A DNA stretch of 64,000 nucleotides. Origin: Thermoleophilia bacterium. Lineage in GTDB: Bacteria; Actinomycetota; Thermoleophilia; RBG-16-64-13. The notes under the pieces were generated by a model. That model did no database searches. It was not told the origin of the DNA and saw nothing but the letters and a program-made list of their open reading frames with translations. This document shows positions 14,905 through 24,202 of this stretch, piece by piece. Each line of letters begins with the position of its first letter. The stretch's first letter is position 1. The DNA lies in assembly GCA_027493445.1 (NCBI GenBank), contig JAOSKU010000001.1, forward strand, positions 1,228,501 to 1,292,500, in the 5' to 3' direction. Both the position numbers and the translations under genes were made by a program.

Positions 14905-16141
14905 AACGCTCCCGGGAGCCCTCCGGGACCAGGGTGACAAGCAACAGGGCGGCTAGGAGAGCGGCGGCCGCCCCTAGCCAGAAGGGGGCGGCTGGGGACA
15001 CCCTATCCCAGAGCAGTCCGGCGATCACGCTCGCGGGCAGGGCCGCGAGGCCGGCGACCGAGTGGTACACACCGAAGGCGGTCGCCCGCTTGTCTCCGGG
15101 GGCCAGCTGCGCCAGGAGGGCCCGACCGGTCCCATCAGACAAGCCCATGTAGACGCCGTACAGCATGAACAGTCCCCAGACGGCGGCAGCCGAACCGGCC
15201 AGCGCCATGCCGGCGTACGTGATCGCGAAGACCAGATAGCCAATCACCACCATGCGCCGCCGGCCGATGCGGTCCGCGAGGACTCCGGCAGGTGCCGCCA
15301 ACCCCGAATACACCAGGTTGAACACCAGGTACAGCACGGGTATGAGAGCAGCGGTGACTCCCAGGTTCTCCGCCCTCAGGATGAGGAAGGCGTCGGAAGA
15401 GTTGCCCAGGGCGAAAAGACCGGTGATGAGCACGTAGCTCAGCAGAGGGCCGCGCAGGCCGCCGACCCTTTTCCGGCGGCCCGCTGCCGAGCCCGTCTCC
15501 GGCGTTTGACGGGCCGCCATCCCCGGCACGCGGGGCCGGCGCTTCTCCTCGATGAAGAGCACGATCACCGTCACAGCCACCGCCGCCGGTATCAGACTCA
15601 GCCAGAACACCATGCGGTAGTCCTCGGGCCTCCAGGCCAGCACCAGGAAGGCGATCCCCGGACCGAGCACCGCTCCGGACTGATCCATGGCCCGGTGAAA
15701 GCCGAAGCTTCTTCCCAGACCGGCGATCTCGGTGGAGTCGGCCACGATGGCATCCCGCGGGGCCGTGCGCACGCCCTTGCCGAAGCGATCGACGAACCGG
15801 GCCGCCATCACCTGACCCCAGGACCCGGCGAGAGCCAGTACCGGACGGCTGAGCCCGGAGACCCCGTACCCGGCGCCCATCAAGATCTTGCGCCGCCCCA
15901 ACCGATCGCTCAGCCAGCCCGAACCCACCTTGAGCAGGCTGGCGGTGGTCTCCGCCACCCCCTCTATCAACCCGATCAGCGAGGAGCTCACGCCCAGCAC
16001 GGAAGCCAGGAAGAGAGGGACCAGAGGGTAGACCATCTCCGAGCTCACATCCATGAAGAACGACACAACGCCGGCCGCGACCACGTTCCGCTCGAGTCCC
16101 AGGAACCGCCGGCCGGGTGGCGTCGAAGACCGCGTGTTCAT
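14891..16141 (-). CDS. MFS transporter
   Basis: The 416-residue protein has about 12 hydrophobic spans. The loop 2-3 signature reads GWLSDRLGRRKILMGAGY and a repeat of it in the second half reads GVLADRIGRRRMVVIGY. A charged central loop near residue 210 separates the halves. It resembles drug/sugar efflux members of the family; the substrate cannot be assigned. It is convergent with the HAD gene and divergent from the ligD-like genes. Confidence 0.85.
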   Translation of the reverse strand: MNTRSSTPPGRRFLGLERNVVAAGVVSFFMDVSSEMVYPLVPLFLASVLGVSSSLIGLIEGVAETTASLLKVGSGWLSDRLGRRKILMGAGYGVSGLSRPVLALAGSWGQVMAARFVDRFGKGVRTAPRDAIVADSTEIAGLGRSFGFHRAMDQSGAVLGPGIAFLVLAWRPEDYRMVFWLSLIPAAVAVTVIVLFIEEKRRPRVPGMAARQTPETGSAAGRRKRVGGLRGPLLSYVLITGLFALGNSSDAFLILRAENLGVTAALIPVLYLVFNLVYSGLAAPAGVLADRIGRRRMVVIGYLVFAITYAGMALAGSAAAVWGLFMLYGVYMGLSDGTGRALLAQLAPGDKRATAFGVYHSVAGLAALPASVIAGLLWDRVSPAAPFWLGAAAALLAALLLVTLVPEGSRERFRRG

Positions 16142-16310
16142 TCGGCCGGCGCGGGCGGGCGCGGAGGCTGTTGTTCCTTGACGGATACCATCGCGGCGCT
16201 ATTCTCGCAGAATCTGCCGCGTCTGGCGCGCACCTCGACGTCGCGAGATGTGTGCGAACCCGCCAGAGGCGGGAAAAGAAGGCCCAGACGCCTCGCCGCC
16301 GGAGAAGCCC

Positions 16311-16970
16311 ATGTCAACGTTCGACAAGCCTCTCAAGACCTATCGCGATAAGAGGGACTTCACCCGCACCACGGAGCCTGCGGGCGGTGAGCGGACCCCC
16401 TCACCGGAGGAGCCGCTCTACTGCATTCAGAAGCACGCCGCCTCGTCCCTGCACTACGACCTGCGTCTGGAGGTGGACGGTGTGCTCAAGTCGTGGGCCG
16501 TCCCCAAGGGGCCCTCGCTCGACCCGAAGGAAAGACGTCTGGCCGTGATGACCGAGGACCACCCTCTGGAGTACGGCGACTTCGAGGGCGGCATACCCGA
16601 GGGCGAGTACGGGGCCGGGACCGTGCTGCTGTGGGACACAGGTTGGTGGGAGATCGACCGCGAGTGGATCGGATCGACCAGCAAGAAGGGTGAGGAGTCG
16701 GACCTCCTCGACCCGGTTTCGGCCCTGGGGAAGGGCGAGCTCAAGTTCGTGCTCCACGGGCGGAAGCTGCAAGGGAGCTGGGTGCTGGTGCAGATGAAGG
16801 GACGGGGCACCAAGAACTGGCTCCTCATCAAGCACACGGACGAGGCCGCACGGCCCGGCTTCGAGATCGAGGACGAGGAGCCCCTCTCGGTCTCGACCGG
16901 CCGGACCATCGAGGAGGTCGCCGCCGATGTGGCCGGGGGTACGCCCCCAGGCGGCCCGGGCGACGGCTGA
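16311..16970 (+). CDS. LigD 3'-phosphoesterase domain protein
   Basis: The 219-residue protein is the phosphoesterase module of the bacterial non-homologous end-joining ligase LigD. Metal-site segments are visible: FCIQKH-like YCIQKHAASSLHYDLRLE, SWAVPKGPS, VMTEDHPLEYGDFEG and GEYGAGTV, then WLLIKHTD. The start is the ATG at 16311 after GGAG. It ends with TGA, and the frame then continues open straight into the LigD polymerase domain, so the two may be one gene split by a nonsense change. No Ku or ATP-ligase domain is in the window. Confidence 0.9.
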   Translation: MSTFDKPLKTYRDKRDFTRTTEPAGGERTPSPEEPLYCIQKHAASSLHYDLRLEVDGVLKSWAVPKGPSLDPKERRLAVMTEDHPLEYGDFEGGIPEGEYGAGTVLLWDTGWWEIDREWIGSTSKKGEESDLLDPVSALGKGELKFVLHGRKLQGSWVLVQMKGRGTKNWLLIKHTDEAARPGFEIEDEEPLSVSTGRTIEEVAADVAGGTPPGGPGDG

Positions 16971-17012
16971 CTCCGGCGGACCCCACAGACCTTCGACTTC
17001 CAGGGCCGGCGC

Positions 17013-17909
17013 TTGACCCTGACCCACCTCGAACGGGTCTATTTCCCCCAGGTCGGGATCGTAAAGGCCGAGGTGCTTCAGTACTACCTCGAGGTTGCTC
17101 CCTACTTGATACCCCATCTGCGCGACCGGCCCCTATCCCTCGAGCGCTATCCGGAAGGGGTCGAGGGACCCTCGTTCTACCAAAAGGACGCTCCCACCTA
17201 CTTCCCCGACTGGCTGCGGGTGACTTCCATCGCGGCGGCCCACAGGGCCAAGACCGTGCGCCACCCTTTGGTGGACGATTCCGGCGGCTTGCTCTACTTG
17301 GTCAACCTGGGCACCCTCACCTTGCACACCACTCTGGCTCGCATAGACGACCTGGATCACCCCGACATCCTGGTCCTGGACATCGACCCACCGGCTGTGC
17401 TATCCGGCGCCGACGCTTTCCGGCGCTCCATTGAGGCAGCCCGGCTCTTGCGCGACGAGATGCGGGCCGCGGGTTTGGACCCGCTGGTCAAGACCTCGGG
17501 GAAACGGGGCCTGCACCTGGGCCTACCCCTCGACCGGCGTTTGACCTACGCCCAGGTACGCGAGGTTCTTGGCGAGATCCTCGCGGCGGTCATCGCCCGG
17601 GCTCCCGACCGGCTGACCCGGGAGGCGCGCAAGGAGCGCCGAGGCGACCGGGTCTATCTCGACGCCCTGCGCATGGCCCCGGGGGCCACGGTGGTCCCTC
17701 CCTACGTGGTGCGGGCCACGGACAACGCTGCCGTCTCCATGCCCGTGGAGTGGGATGAGCTCGACACCCTGGAGCACGCAGGCGCCTTCACGATCCGCGA
17801 CGCCCTGCCGCGATTGGAGCGTACCGGCGACCTGTGGGCGTCGCTGGCGGGGGCGGCAGGTTCAGGGAACCGGATGGAAGGGGACAGTCAAGAGCTCGAC
17901 TCGGAATGA
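17013..17909 (+). CDS. LigD-type DNA polymerase/primase domain protein
   Basis: The protein of about 298 residues has the LigD polymerase-domain hallmarks: LTLTHLERVYFP at the start, RDRPLSLERYPEGV, FYQKDAP, the catalytic pair in ILVLDIDPP, TSGKRGLHLGLPL and the late aspartate in RVYLDALRM. It is in the same frame as the upstream phosphoesterase ORF. Codons TFDFQGRR between the TGA (16968-16970) and the TTG at 17013 extend the homology upstream of the annotated start, so TTG initiation is uncertain. Its stop codon is supplied by dispersed repeat copy C. Confidence 0.88.
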   Translation: MTLTHLERVYFPQVGIVKAEVLQYYLEVAPYLIPHLRDRPLSLERYPEGVEGPSFYQKDAPTYFPDWLRVTSIAAAHRAKTVRHPLVDDSGGLLYLVNLGTLTLHTTLARIDDLDHPDILVLDIDPPAVLSGADAFRRSIEAARLLRDEMRAAGLDPLVKTSGKRGLHLGLPLDRRLTYAQVREVLGEILAAVIARAPDRLTREARKERRGDRVYLDALRMAPGATVVPPYVVRATDNAAVSMPVEWDELDTLEHAGAFTIRDALPRLERTGDLWASLAGAAGSGNRMEGDSQELDSE

Positions 17910-18116
17910 CGCTTCGCCCTCAGGGTGCGCTGGGTGCGGGCGAGGCCCGGACGCAGGGAGCGGGCGTAGCAGCGCTACGGACGTGACTGAGGACAACGCA
18001 TCGCACCGGCCAGGGCGGCCCTGGGGGCCGGGGCTTCGTTTCGAGCCGAGCGCCCCAAGCTCCGCTCGGCATGACGCCTCGCCCTCAGGGTACGCTGAGT
18101 GCGGGCGAGACACGGA
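17901..18116 (+). repeat. Dispersed repeat, copy C plus a partial fourth copy
   Basis: A full copy runs from TCGGAATGACGCTTCGCC to GGGGCCGGGGCTTCGTTT (17901-18042), with the palindrome GTAGCAGCGCTAC. A partial head follows (18064-18116, starting GCTCGGCATGACGCCTCGCC). It lies between the LigD polymerase and SDR genes. Confidence 0.8.
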
Positions 18117-18127
18117 AAGGAGAGTCG

Positions 18128-19114
18128 ATGATCCTCGTTTCAGGGGCCAGCGGATTCATGGGACGGGCCATCACCCGGCAGCTGCTCGCGGGCGGCCACG
18201 AGGTGAGGGCCATGAGCCGCTCGGTCGAGCGGGCGCAGAGTGTCCTCTCCCGCTACGAAGTTGGCCGCCGAGCCCTCGAAGAGAAACGGCTGACCTTCGT
18301 CTCGGCCGACGTGACGGAGCCGGCTACTCTGCCCGAGGCCGTCAGTGGGACGGAGGCCGTCGTCCAATGCGCCCAGTTCCCCGGAGCGCCTAACGAAGAC
18401 CCGAAGAAGGGCCTCACCTACATGAAGGTGGATCGAGACGGCACCATGAATCTCCTGGCCGCCATCGCCGCGGTGTACACGGCCCGCACCGCCGGACCGG
18501 GTCTGACGCGCTTCCCGGACGGCGCTCCCCGGTTCCTTTACCTGAGCGGGGTCACCGTCTCGGCTGACGCCACCACGACCTGGGACCGAGCCAAATGGCA
18601 GGCCGAGGAGGCCATCCGGGGAAGCGGCCTCGACTGGACCATCGTGCGCGCCAGTTGGACCTACGGCCCCGAGGACACGTCCCTCAATCGTATCCTCGGT
18701 TACAGCGACCTTCTGCCCTTTGTCCCCCTCTTCGGCGATGGTCTGGCGAAGATCACCCCGCTCTACGTGGAAGACGTGGGCCGCCTCTTCCGCACATTGG
18801 TGGAGGAGCCTCAGGCCGCCGCCGACACCACCATCCCTCTGGGCGGGCCAGAAGTCTTCACCCTGAACGAGGTATTCCGCACCGCCCTCCAGGTCATGGG
18901 GCGCCGTAGGCCCCTGCTGCACATCCCCAAGCCCATCGGCAAGATGCAGGGGGCGATCATGCAGTTCCTGCCCGGCCGTCCCCTGACCCCGATGGCCGTC
19001 GACTTCGTCTCCCAGCCAGGAGTGGCGGACCTGACCGTGCTGCACGAGCGTTTCCCCGACTTCCAGACCGTCCGGCTGCGCCCGTCGCTTGAATCGTACC
19101 TGAGTCCGGGGTGA
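18128..19114 (+). CDS. Atypical SDR / NmrA-like NAD(P)-binding protein
   Basis: The 328-residue protein starts with the nucleotide-binding loop VSGASGFMGRAITRQLL, followed by MSRSVERA (a likely cofactor ribose contact) and FVSADVTEPATL. A substrate region follows with RFLYLSGVTVSAD and WTIVRASWTYGPED. The usual catalytic Tyr-x-x-x-Lys is not obvious; KWQAEEAIR occupies that place. This fits atypical SDRs of the complex-I-39-kDa/NmrA type, which often act as redox sensors or quinone-associated proteins. I start at the ATG at 18128 after AAGGAG. Confidence 0.85.
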   Translation: MILVSGASGFMGRAITRQLLAGGHEVRAMSRSVERAQSVLSRYEVGRRALEEKRLTFVSADVTEPATLPEAVSGTEAVVQCAQFPGAPNEDPKKGLTYMKVDRDGTMNLLAAIAAVYTARTAGPGLTRFPDGAPRFLYLSGVTVSADATTTWDRAKWQAEEAIRGSGLDWTIVRASWTYGPEDTSLNRILGYSDLLPFVPLFGDGLAKITPLYVEDVGRLFRTLVEEPQAAADTTIPLGGPEVFTLNEVFRTALQVMGRRRPLLHIPKPIGKMQGAIMQFLPGRPLTPMAVDFVSQPGVADLTVLHERFPDFQTVRLRPSLESYLSPG

Positions 19115-19228
19115 GCCGCGGGGCCGGTCACGGGCGGTGCGGTAGATTCTGCTCGCACGGCGCCACCGCTATGAAGATCAGTGCGGGCGATCGTGCTCGT
19201 GAGCCCGACCGGGCTCTGGAGCGGTCTG

Positions 19229-19384
19229 TCAGCACCCCGGCTCGCCGGGGTGGCCGCAGCAGGAGCTCCCCGTGCGCACTTTGATCCAGGAGTTTCGTGC
19301 CATGAGGAAGAGCTTGCGGCGGAGGGGCATCGGTACATGCATATTGGTGAAGGCGCCGCGCAGGCTGCCACGCATCCGGGCCAT
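19229..19384 (-). CDS. Small Cys-rich conserved-looking protein
   Basis: A 51-residue ORF within the longer track entry starts at an ATG preceded by GAGGTGACGAGACC. It ends with RRKLFLMARNSWIKVR and a SCCGHPGEPGC tail. The paired cysteines and His suggest metal binding. I do not know its function. It reads on the minus strand between the SDR gene and the small coiled-coil gene. Confidence 0.5.
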   Translation of the reverse strand: MARMRGSLRGAFTNMHVPMPLRRKLFLMARNSWIKVRTGSSCCGHPGEPGC

Positions 19385-19630
19385 GGTCTCGTCACCTCGT
19401 CTGGAACCAGCGGCTCGGCCGGATTGAAGGCGCCCAGACGCGGCCTTCCGCGTCTGGGGCGCCATGCCCCCCTTGAGGATCCTCCCGCCCCCGGGAACCC
19501 TCACACATGGCACCATAGGGTTTTGGAAGCACTCTGTCAACCAAGATGCTCGGAGGAAGCCCTGGAGGCGGCGGGTATCGCGCCTCCGTACCCCGACGAC
19601 ACGAGCAACAGGCCGTCGCAAAGGAGTCAC

Positions 19631-19822
19631 ATGGACAATGAATCACTGGCCGAGCTCCAGGCCCGCCTCTCTGAGCGGCGCACGGAGCTCGAAGAGATGA
19701 AGGCTTCGCTGCCCGCGCACACAATCCGACCGCATCAGATGATCCGGATCGAGGAGACCGAGGACGACATCCGCGAGCTCGAGCGGCAGATCGCCGAGCT
19801 GGCGGCCGGGTCCGGCGAGTAG
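19631..19822 (+). CDS. Small coiled-coil protein
   Basis: A 63-residue protein with a perfect AAGGAG-TCAC-ATG start. It consists of two heptad-rich helices (AELQARLSERRTELEEMKASL and ETEDDIRELERQIAELAA) around a short HTIRPHQMIRI linker, so it is probably a helical hairpin. The family is not recognised. The longer ORF in the track runs back through non-coding sequence. Confidence 0.65.
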   Translation: MDNESLAELQARLSERRTELEEMKASLPAHTIRPHQMIRIEETEDDIRELERQIAELAAGSGE

Positions 19823-19841
19823 CGAGTATACCCGGCGCACT

Positions 19842-21103
19842 TCAGTCCGCGGGCTTCCGGGCCCCCTCGGGGATGTCGACCTCAGGTTCCGGTCCGGGCT
19901 GCTGGGCGCCGCCGGACACGGCCGGAGGCGGCGGCTCCTTCGGGGGAGGCTCAGCGGCTTCGGCGCCGACCTCCAGTCCGTCCGGGGTGATCATCTTGCT
20001 GTGCACGTAGAGGAAGACCAAACGACCGGTGGCCATGACCGGGACGGCCAGGTACGCTCCCAGGATACCCGCCACACTGGCGCCGACCACGATGCCCACC
20101 ATGATGACGATTCCGGGCAGATCGACGCTGCGCCCCATGATCCGCGGTTGGAGGACGCTCGCCTCCAGTTGCTGCAGTCCCAGGTAGACGCCCAACACGA
20201 TCGCCGCGAACAGCAGGTTGTTGATCTCCAGGCGGGTGGACCCCTGGATCAGGGCCATGATCACAGTGAGACCGCCGGCCACCAGAGCCCCCAAGCTAGG
20301 CACCAGATCCATGATGCCGGCGATGATCCCCAGGATGAGGGCGCTCGGCAGACCCAGGATCCACAAGGCCACTCCCACGAGGGTCCCGAAAAGGGTGACC
20401 ATGAACAGCTGCCCTCGGAAGTAGGCTCGCCATACGCGAGCGATCTGGTCGAGCAATTGTTCGATCTCGGCGTGATGCGGCTGGGGATGAGGCCCCGGAG
20501 GGCGGTACCCAGGCGGGGGCCATCGCTCACCAGGTATAAGGTGTAGATAAAGGTCAGGAACAGGGTGAAGAGCATCCGCCCCAGAGTGGAGGCGAAACCG
20601 ACGAGCGTGCCCGCGGTGGCCGAGAGGATGCCCGCGAGAGAGCCGAAGAGCTCCTGACCGGAAGGGAGCAGGTCGCTCCAGGCTCCCGGGTCCAGGCGGC
20701 TCTGGAAGTCATCGACGTACACGTTGAGGTCGAACGGGTAGCCGAAAAGATCGAAGCTGCGCAGGCGGTCGGATACGTCGCTAAGCCATCCGGCCAGGCT
20801 ATGCAAGGCGTCGTTGACGTTGAACCTGACCTGACCGAACTGGTCGATGAGGATCGGGGTAAGCACGGCTACCGCCAGCACGAATAGTGCCAGCAACACC
20901 AGCAGCACAAGAATCGCCCCCAGGATCCGGGGCACTCGCAGGCGCTGCAATGCCCGGACGAGCGGCGCAATCAGGAACGCGATGACCCCGGCCACGATGA
21001 GGGGGGCAAGCACCCCGCGGGCCAGCCAGAGCACGAACACGAAGACGGCGGCCAGTACGAGCCCGGCTACACGACGCGTGTATTCGCTCCAAGTGTTGTT
21101 CAT
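19842..21103 (-). CDS. AI-2E family (PerM-like) membrane transporter, frameshifted
   Basis: Two overlapping frames together make one protein of about 420 residues: hydrophobic spans in the first 90 residues, a long amphipathic central region, then FTLFLTFIYTLYLVSDGPRLG and, in the second frame, RAYFRGQLFMVTLFGTLVG, PSLGALVAGG and PRIMGRSVDLPG, all characteristic of the AI-2E exporter family. A one-base loss near 20480 joins LIPSR to HAEIEQLLDQI. A proline-rich cytosolic tail of about 50 residues ends the protein. Members export small solutes or sodium; the substrate here is unknown. Confidence 0.82.
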
Positions 21104-21128
21104 GGCGACAGACTACCGTACGACCGGC

Positions 21129-21977
21129 TTACGAGGATAGGGCTCGGGGCTCAACCCAGGAGCGAGTCCAGCAGCGGGGGAGGCCTCCCAGGTCGTCGAG
21201 CACGTGATCGGGACGAGGTGCACCCGGGTCCTCCAGGTCCGCCCGCCGGGCGACGCCGGTGAGCACCAGCGCCGAGCGCATGCCCGCCTGCCGGGCCCAC
21301 TCGATGTCAGTGTCCAACCGGTCGCCCACGAAGAGGATCTCCCGGGGCGCGAGCCCGCTCGGCTCGGCCAGGATGCGGGCGAGCTCCACCTGAGGCTTGC
21401 CGACGACCACCGGCTTGCGGCCGGCGGCGGTGGCGATGGCCGCCACAATGGCCCCTCCTCCAGGCAGGAAGCCGTCATCCGCAGGAAAGGTGGCATCGGT
21501 GTTGGTGGCCACGAAGAGCGCTCCGTGCAGCAGGGCCTGCTGCGCGGAGGCCAGAGAGTCGTACGTGAAGGAGCGATCAAGACCGACCACCACCGCCCGA
21601 AAGCCGTCACGCGCCTGGGCCGGAGACACAACCGCGGCCAGACGGGGAGCCAGTCCTACCTCGGCCAGCTCCTGCGCGAGCCCTTCTCCGCCGACCACCA
21701 ATACAGGCGAGCCTGGGTCCAGGCGCTGCCGCAGCCAATTGGCGGTGGCCGCGCCTGAGGTGAGGATGATCTCCGCATGCGCGGGCAGCCCGAAACCGGC
21801 CAGGCGCGCGGCCACCGCGGACCGATGTTGCGTCGAGTTGTTGGTGACGTAGCGCAGGAGCAGGCCCCGGGCCAGTACGTCCTCCAGGGCCTCCCGGGCT
21901 CCGGGCAAGAGGGTCGTGCCCCGGTGGATCACGCCGTCGATGTCGAAGGCCACCATGCGAAGCCGGCGGCGGCTCAT
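21129..21977 (-). CDS. HAD-IIA sugar phosphatase (NagD-like)
   Basis: The 282-residue protein begins at the ATG at 21977, overlapping the upstream DUF362 stop by ATGA. Motif I is VAFDIDGVIHRG, followed by VTNNST (motif II), the large C2a cap with FVATNTDATFP, the motif III lysine in VVVGKPQ and motif IV in ILFVGDRLDTDIEWA. Relatives dephosphorylate nucleotides, p-nitrophenyl phosphate or glycerol phosphate. The 704-residue ORF in the track is an artefact that reads the DUF362 gene into this one because of an upstream frameshift. Confidence 0.9.
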   Translation of the reverse strand: MSRRRLRMVAFDIDGVIHRGTTLLPGAREALEDVLARGLLLRYVTNNSTQHRSAVAARLAGFGLPAHAEIILTSGAATANWLRQRLDPGSPVLVVGGEGLAQELAEVGLAPRLAAVVSPAQARDGFRAVVVGLDRSFTYDSLASAQQALLHGALFVATNTDATFPADDGFLPGGGAIVAAIATAAGRKPVVVGKPQVELARILAEPSGLAPREILFVGDRLDTDIEWARQAGMRSALVLTGVARRADLEDPGAPRPDHVLDDLGGLPRCWTRSWVEPRALSS

Positions 21978-23147
21978 CGCACCCCCATCCGGCGGAGGCC
22001 GCGGCCCAGCAGGCTGAGCTCCAGGTCGATGGCCGCCTGAGGACAGAGCTCGTGGCAGCAGTAGCAGCGGATGCAGGCGTGATCGTCGACTCGGGCCAGA
22101 CGGCCAGGGACGGCGATGGCCTGCCGCGGGCAGGCCCGCTGGCAGGCTCCGCACCCCGTGCAGCGGTCCTGCCGCGGCCGGGGCCGGGGGCTGAAAAGCT
22201 CGCGGACCAGAGGCCGCACGATGCGTTCGAAGCGGACGGCCGGACCCAAGCCTGCCGGGTCGGCGGCTCGTTGGGGCACCGCGAAGCCATCGATCCGGTG
22301 AGCGTGGAGCGCCCCCTACCACGGGGACATCCTCCACGGCGCCGGACCAGAGACCCCGTCTCCGGGCGGCCACCAGCACCGGCACCTGCTCCGGAGCGAT
22401 ACCCACCACGGCGCAAGCGACCGCATCGAGGATCACCGGGTCCGCGGAGGCCATCAACAGTCCGATCTGGCGGGCCCGGCCGGCCAGGCCGGGCCCGTCG
22501 CCCTCCAGGCCCACAACGGCGTCCATGAGGGAAAGGCGCGGCCGGAGCAGGGTGACGATATCGAGCAGCATGTCGGCAAAGCGGGCCGGGTCCTCGAGCT
22601 TGGCGTGGTAGCCCGGCTTCGCGAAGCCCGGAACGGCCCCGAAGAGGTTCTTCACGGCTCCCGTGAAGGTCATGAAGTAATGGGTCTTGAGCTTCGGGAG
22701 AGAGATCAACCCGTCGACCTCCAAGAGGGGCGCCAGCACGTCGAGGCGCTTGGCCAGCCTGGCTTCGGGATGCGAGACGGCCCGGACGCGGGTGTCGACA
22801 TTGAGTTCCAGGCCGATACGCTCGGCCATGCTGTGCATGCCCGTGTGCCGGTAGACGCGACGCAACGTGGCCGCCGTGTAGGGGATGCCCGAGCCCGGAC
22901 TCTCCACCAGCACGGGAGTGGCGCCAGCCTCCCTGACGGCCACAGCCACCGCTTCCACCACCGCTGGATGCGTGGTGACTCCTTTGTCTGGAGCGGCGCC
23001 CATCAGCAGGTTGGGTTTTAGAGCGATCCGCTCGCCCGGCCGCACAAAGGCCTCCATCCCTCCCAGAGGCGCGAGAACGCGCGCCAGGGCCTCTCCCATC
23101 CGGGTGGGGTCGTAGGCCCGGCAGCGGGTGAGGGAGACCGCGAACAT
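21974..23147 (-). CDS. DUF362 protein with C-terminal 2x[4Fe-4S] ferredoxin domain, frameshifted
   Basis: The first ~290 residues match DUF362 proteins (VRPGERIALKPNLLMG, VTTHPAVVEAVA, LPKLKTHYFMTFTGAVKNLFG). The rest lies in another frame (21974-22279) and holds two cluster motifs: CTGCGACQRACP and CIRCYCCHELCP. One more G in the run at 22312-22316 would join the parts. Such proteins are probably electron-transfer partners. Two starts are possible (23147 or 23156), neither with a clear ribosome-binding site. Confidence 0.82.
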
Positions 23148-23278
23148 GGGGCCCATTCTACAGGGCGCAACGGGAGCGGTGGGCGGAGACCGGCGCGGAC
23201 CGCGCCTCCACCCCGCATACTCCCGCCCTCCGGCGGGAAGCACGGAGGCCAGAGAGGGTTCCGGAGGAGGAGAGGCTC

Positions 23279-24001
23279 ATGGAGCAGGCGTTCATCACGA
23301 CCCTGACCGACACGATCCCCCGCGCGCCCGGAACGGCCAGCTTCCGCTTCGTGCGCCCCGCCGACTACCAGTACACGGCCGGACAGTGGTTCATACTCAC
23401 CATCCCCGGCCCCAACGGACCCCTGACCAAGCACTTCACCCACTCGAGCGCGCCCACCGAGCCCTACCTGGAGTTCACCACCCGCCTCACGGGCTCCAAG
23501 TACAAGACGGCCCTGGAGCAGCTCCCCTTGGGGAGCGAGGTGGAAATCGAAGGCCCCTTCGGATCCTTCACTTTGAGGCCAGGTCTTCAGCGGGTTGCCT
23601 TCCTCACCGGAGGAATCGGAGTGACGCCGGTACGAAGCATCTTGCGCCACCAGGCCGATCACGCCGCCTCCGGCATCGCCCCGCCCGACGTCGACATCGT
23701 GGTGGTCTACGGCAACGAGGCGCTCGGGACCATCACGTTCCGCGACGAGCTCTCCGAGCTGGCCGAGGCTCTCCCCCGCCTCGAGGTCGTGCACGTCCTC
23801 TCCGACGCCGGAGGCGACTGGAAGGGCTGGCGAGGCCACGTCCGCGGCGAGATCCTCGACGCCGAACTCGCCGAACCCGACCGGTGGACCTACTACGTCA
23901 GCGGCCCGCCCGGCATGGTGCACGCCATGCGGGAGATGCTCCGGGCCCGCGGCATTCCCCGCGCGCAGATGGTGCTGGAGAACTTCGAGGGCTACGAGTG
24001 A
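23279..24001 (+). CDS. Ferredoxin-reductase-type FAD/NAD(P) oxidoreductase
   Basis: The 240-residue protein has an FAD-binding barrel (AGQWFILTIPGPNGPLTKHFTHSS, slightly off the usual RxYS) and an NAD-binding half with FLTGGIGVTPVRSIL, IVVVYGNE and YYVSGPPGMVHAM. There is no plant-type ferredoxin domain, so it needs a separate electron partner. GGAGGAG precedes the ATG. A short downstream ORF with a good ribosome-binding site follows, possibly its former operon partner. Confidence 0.88.
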   Translation: MEQAFITTLTDTIPRAPGTASFRFVRPADYQYTAGQWFILTIPGPNGPLTKHFTHSSAPTEPYLEFTTRLTGSKYKTALEQLPLGSEVEIEGPFGSFTLRPGLQRVAFLTGGIGVTPVRSILRHQADHAASGIAPPDVDIVVVYGNEALGTITFRDELSELAEALPRLEVVHVLSDAGGDWKGWRGHVRGEILDAELAEPDRWTYYVSGPPGMVHAMREMLRARGIPRAQMVLENFEGYE

Positions 24002-24046
24002 GCCCTCGATTCTTGGCCGGCGAACACCCGCCCCAAGGAGGCTTTC

Positions 24047-24202
24047 ATGTCCTACTTGCCCAAGGAACACCCACGCTTCCGCGCGGGCACACGCGATAGT
24101 GCTATGCCGGGCCGCTGTCAGTCGCCGGCCAGGGCAGCCCGGAGAGCAGCAACGATCATGTCCCGCGGAGGTGCGGAGCTGATGTCCGCCGGAGTGATGT
24201 AG
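24047..24202 (+). pseudogene. Possible truncated gene downstream of the reductase
   Basis: AAGGAGG sits seven bases before an ATG encoding SYLPKEHPRFRAGT. The opening resembles the N-terminus of carboxymuconolactone-decarboxylase-like proteins, but homology ends within about 15 codons and the frame then runs antisense to the next gene. I read it as the 5' remnant of a deleted gene. Confidence 0.3.

Noticed and set aside
20001-20546. Plus-strand His/Asp-rich ORF
   Set aside because: Antisense to the AI-2E gene; composition is typical of shadow frames.
21129-23243. 704-residue fusion of DUF362 and a HAD phosphatase
   Set aside because: The ferredoxin half of DUF362 is in another frame and its own stop overlaps the HAD start; a one-base shift makes the fusion artefactual.
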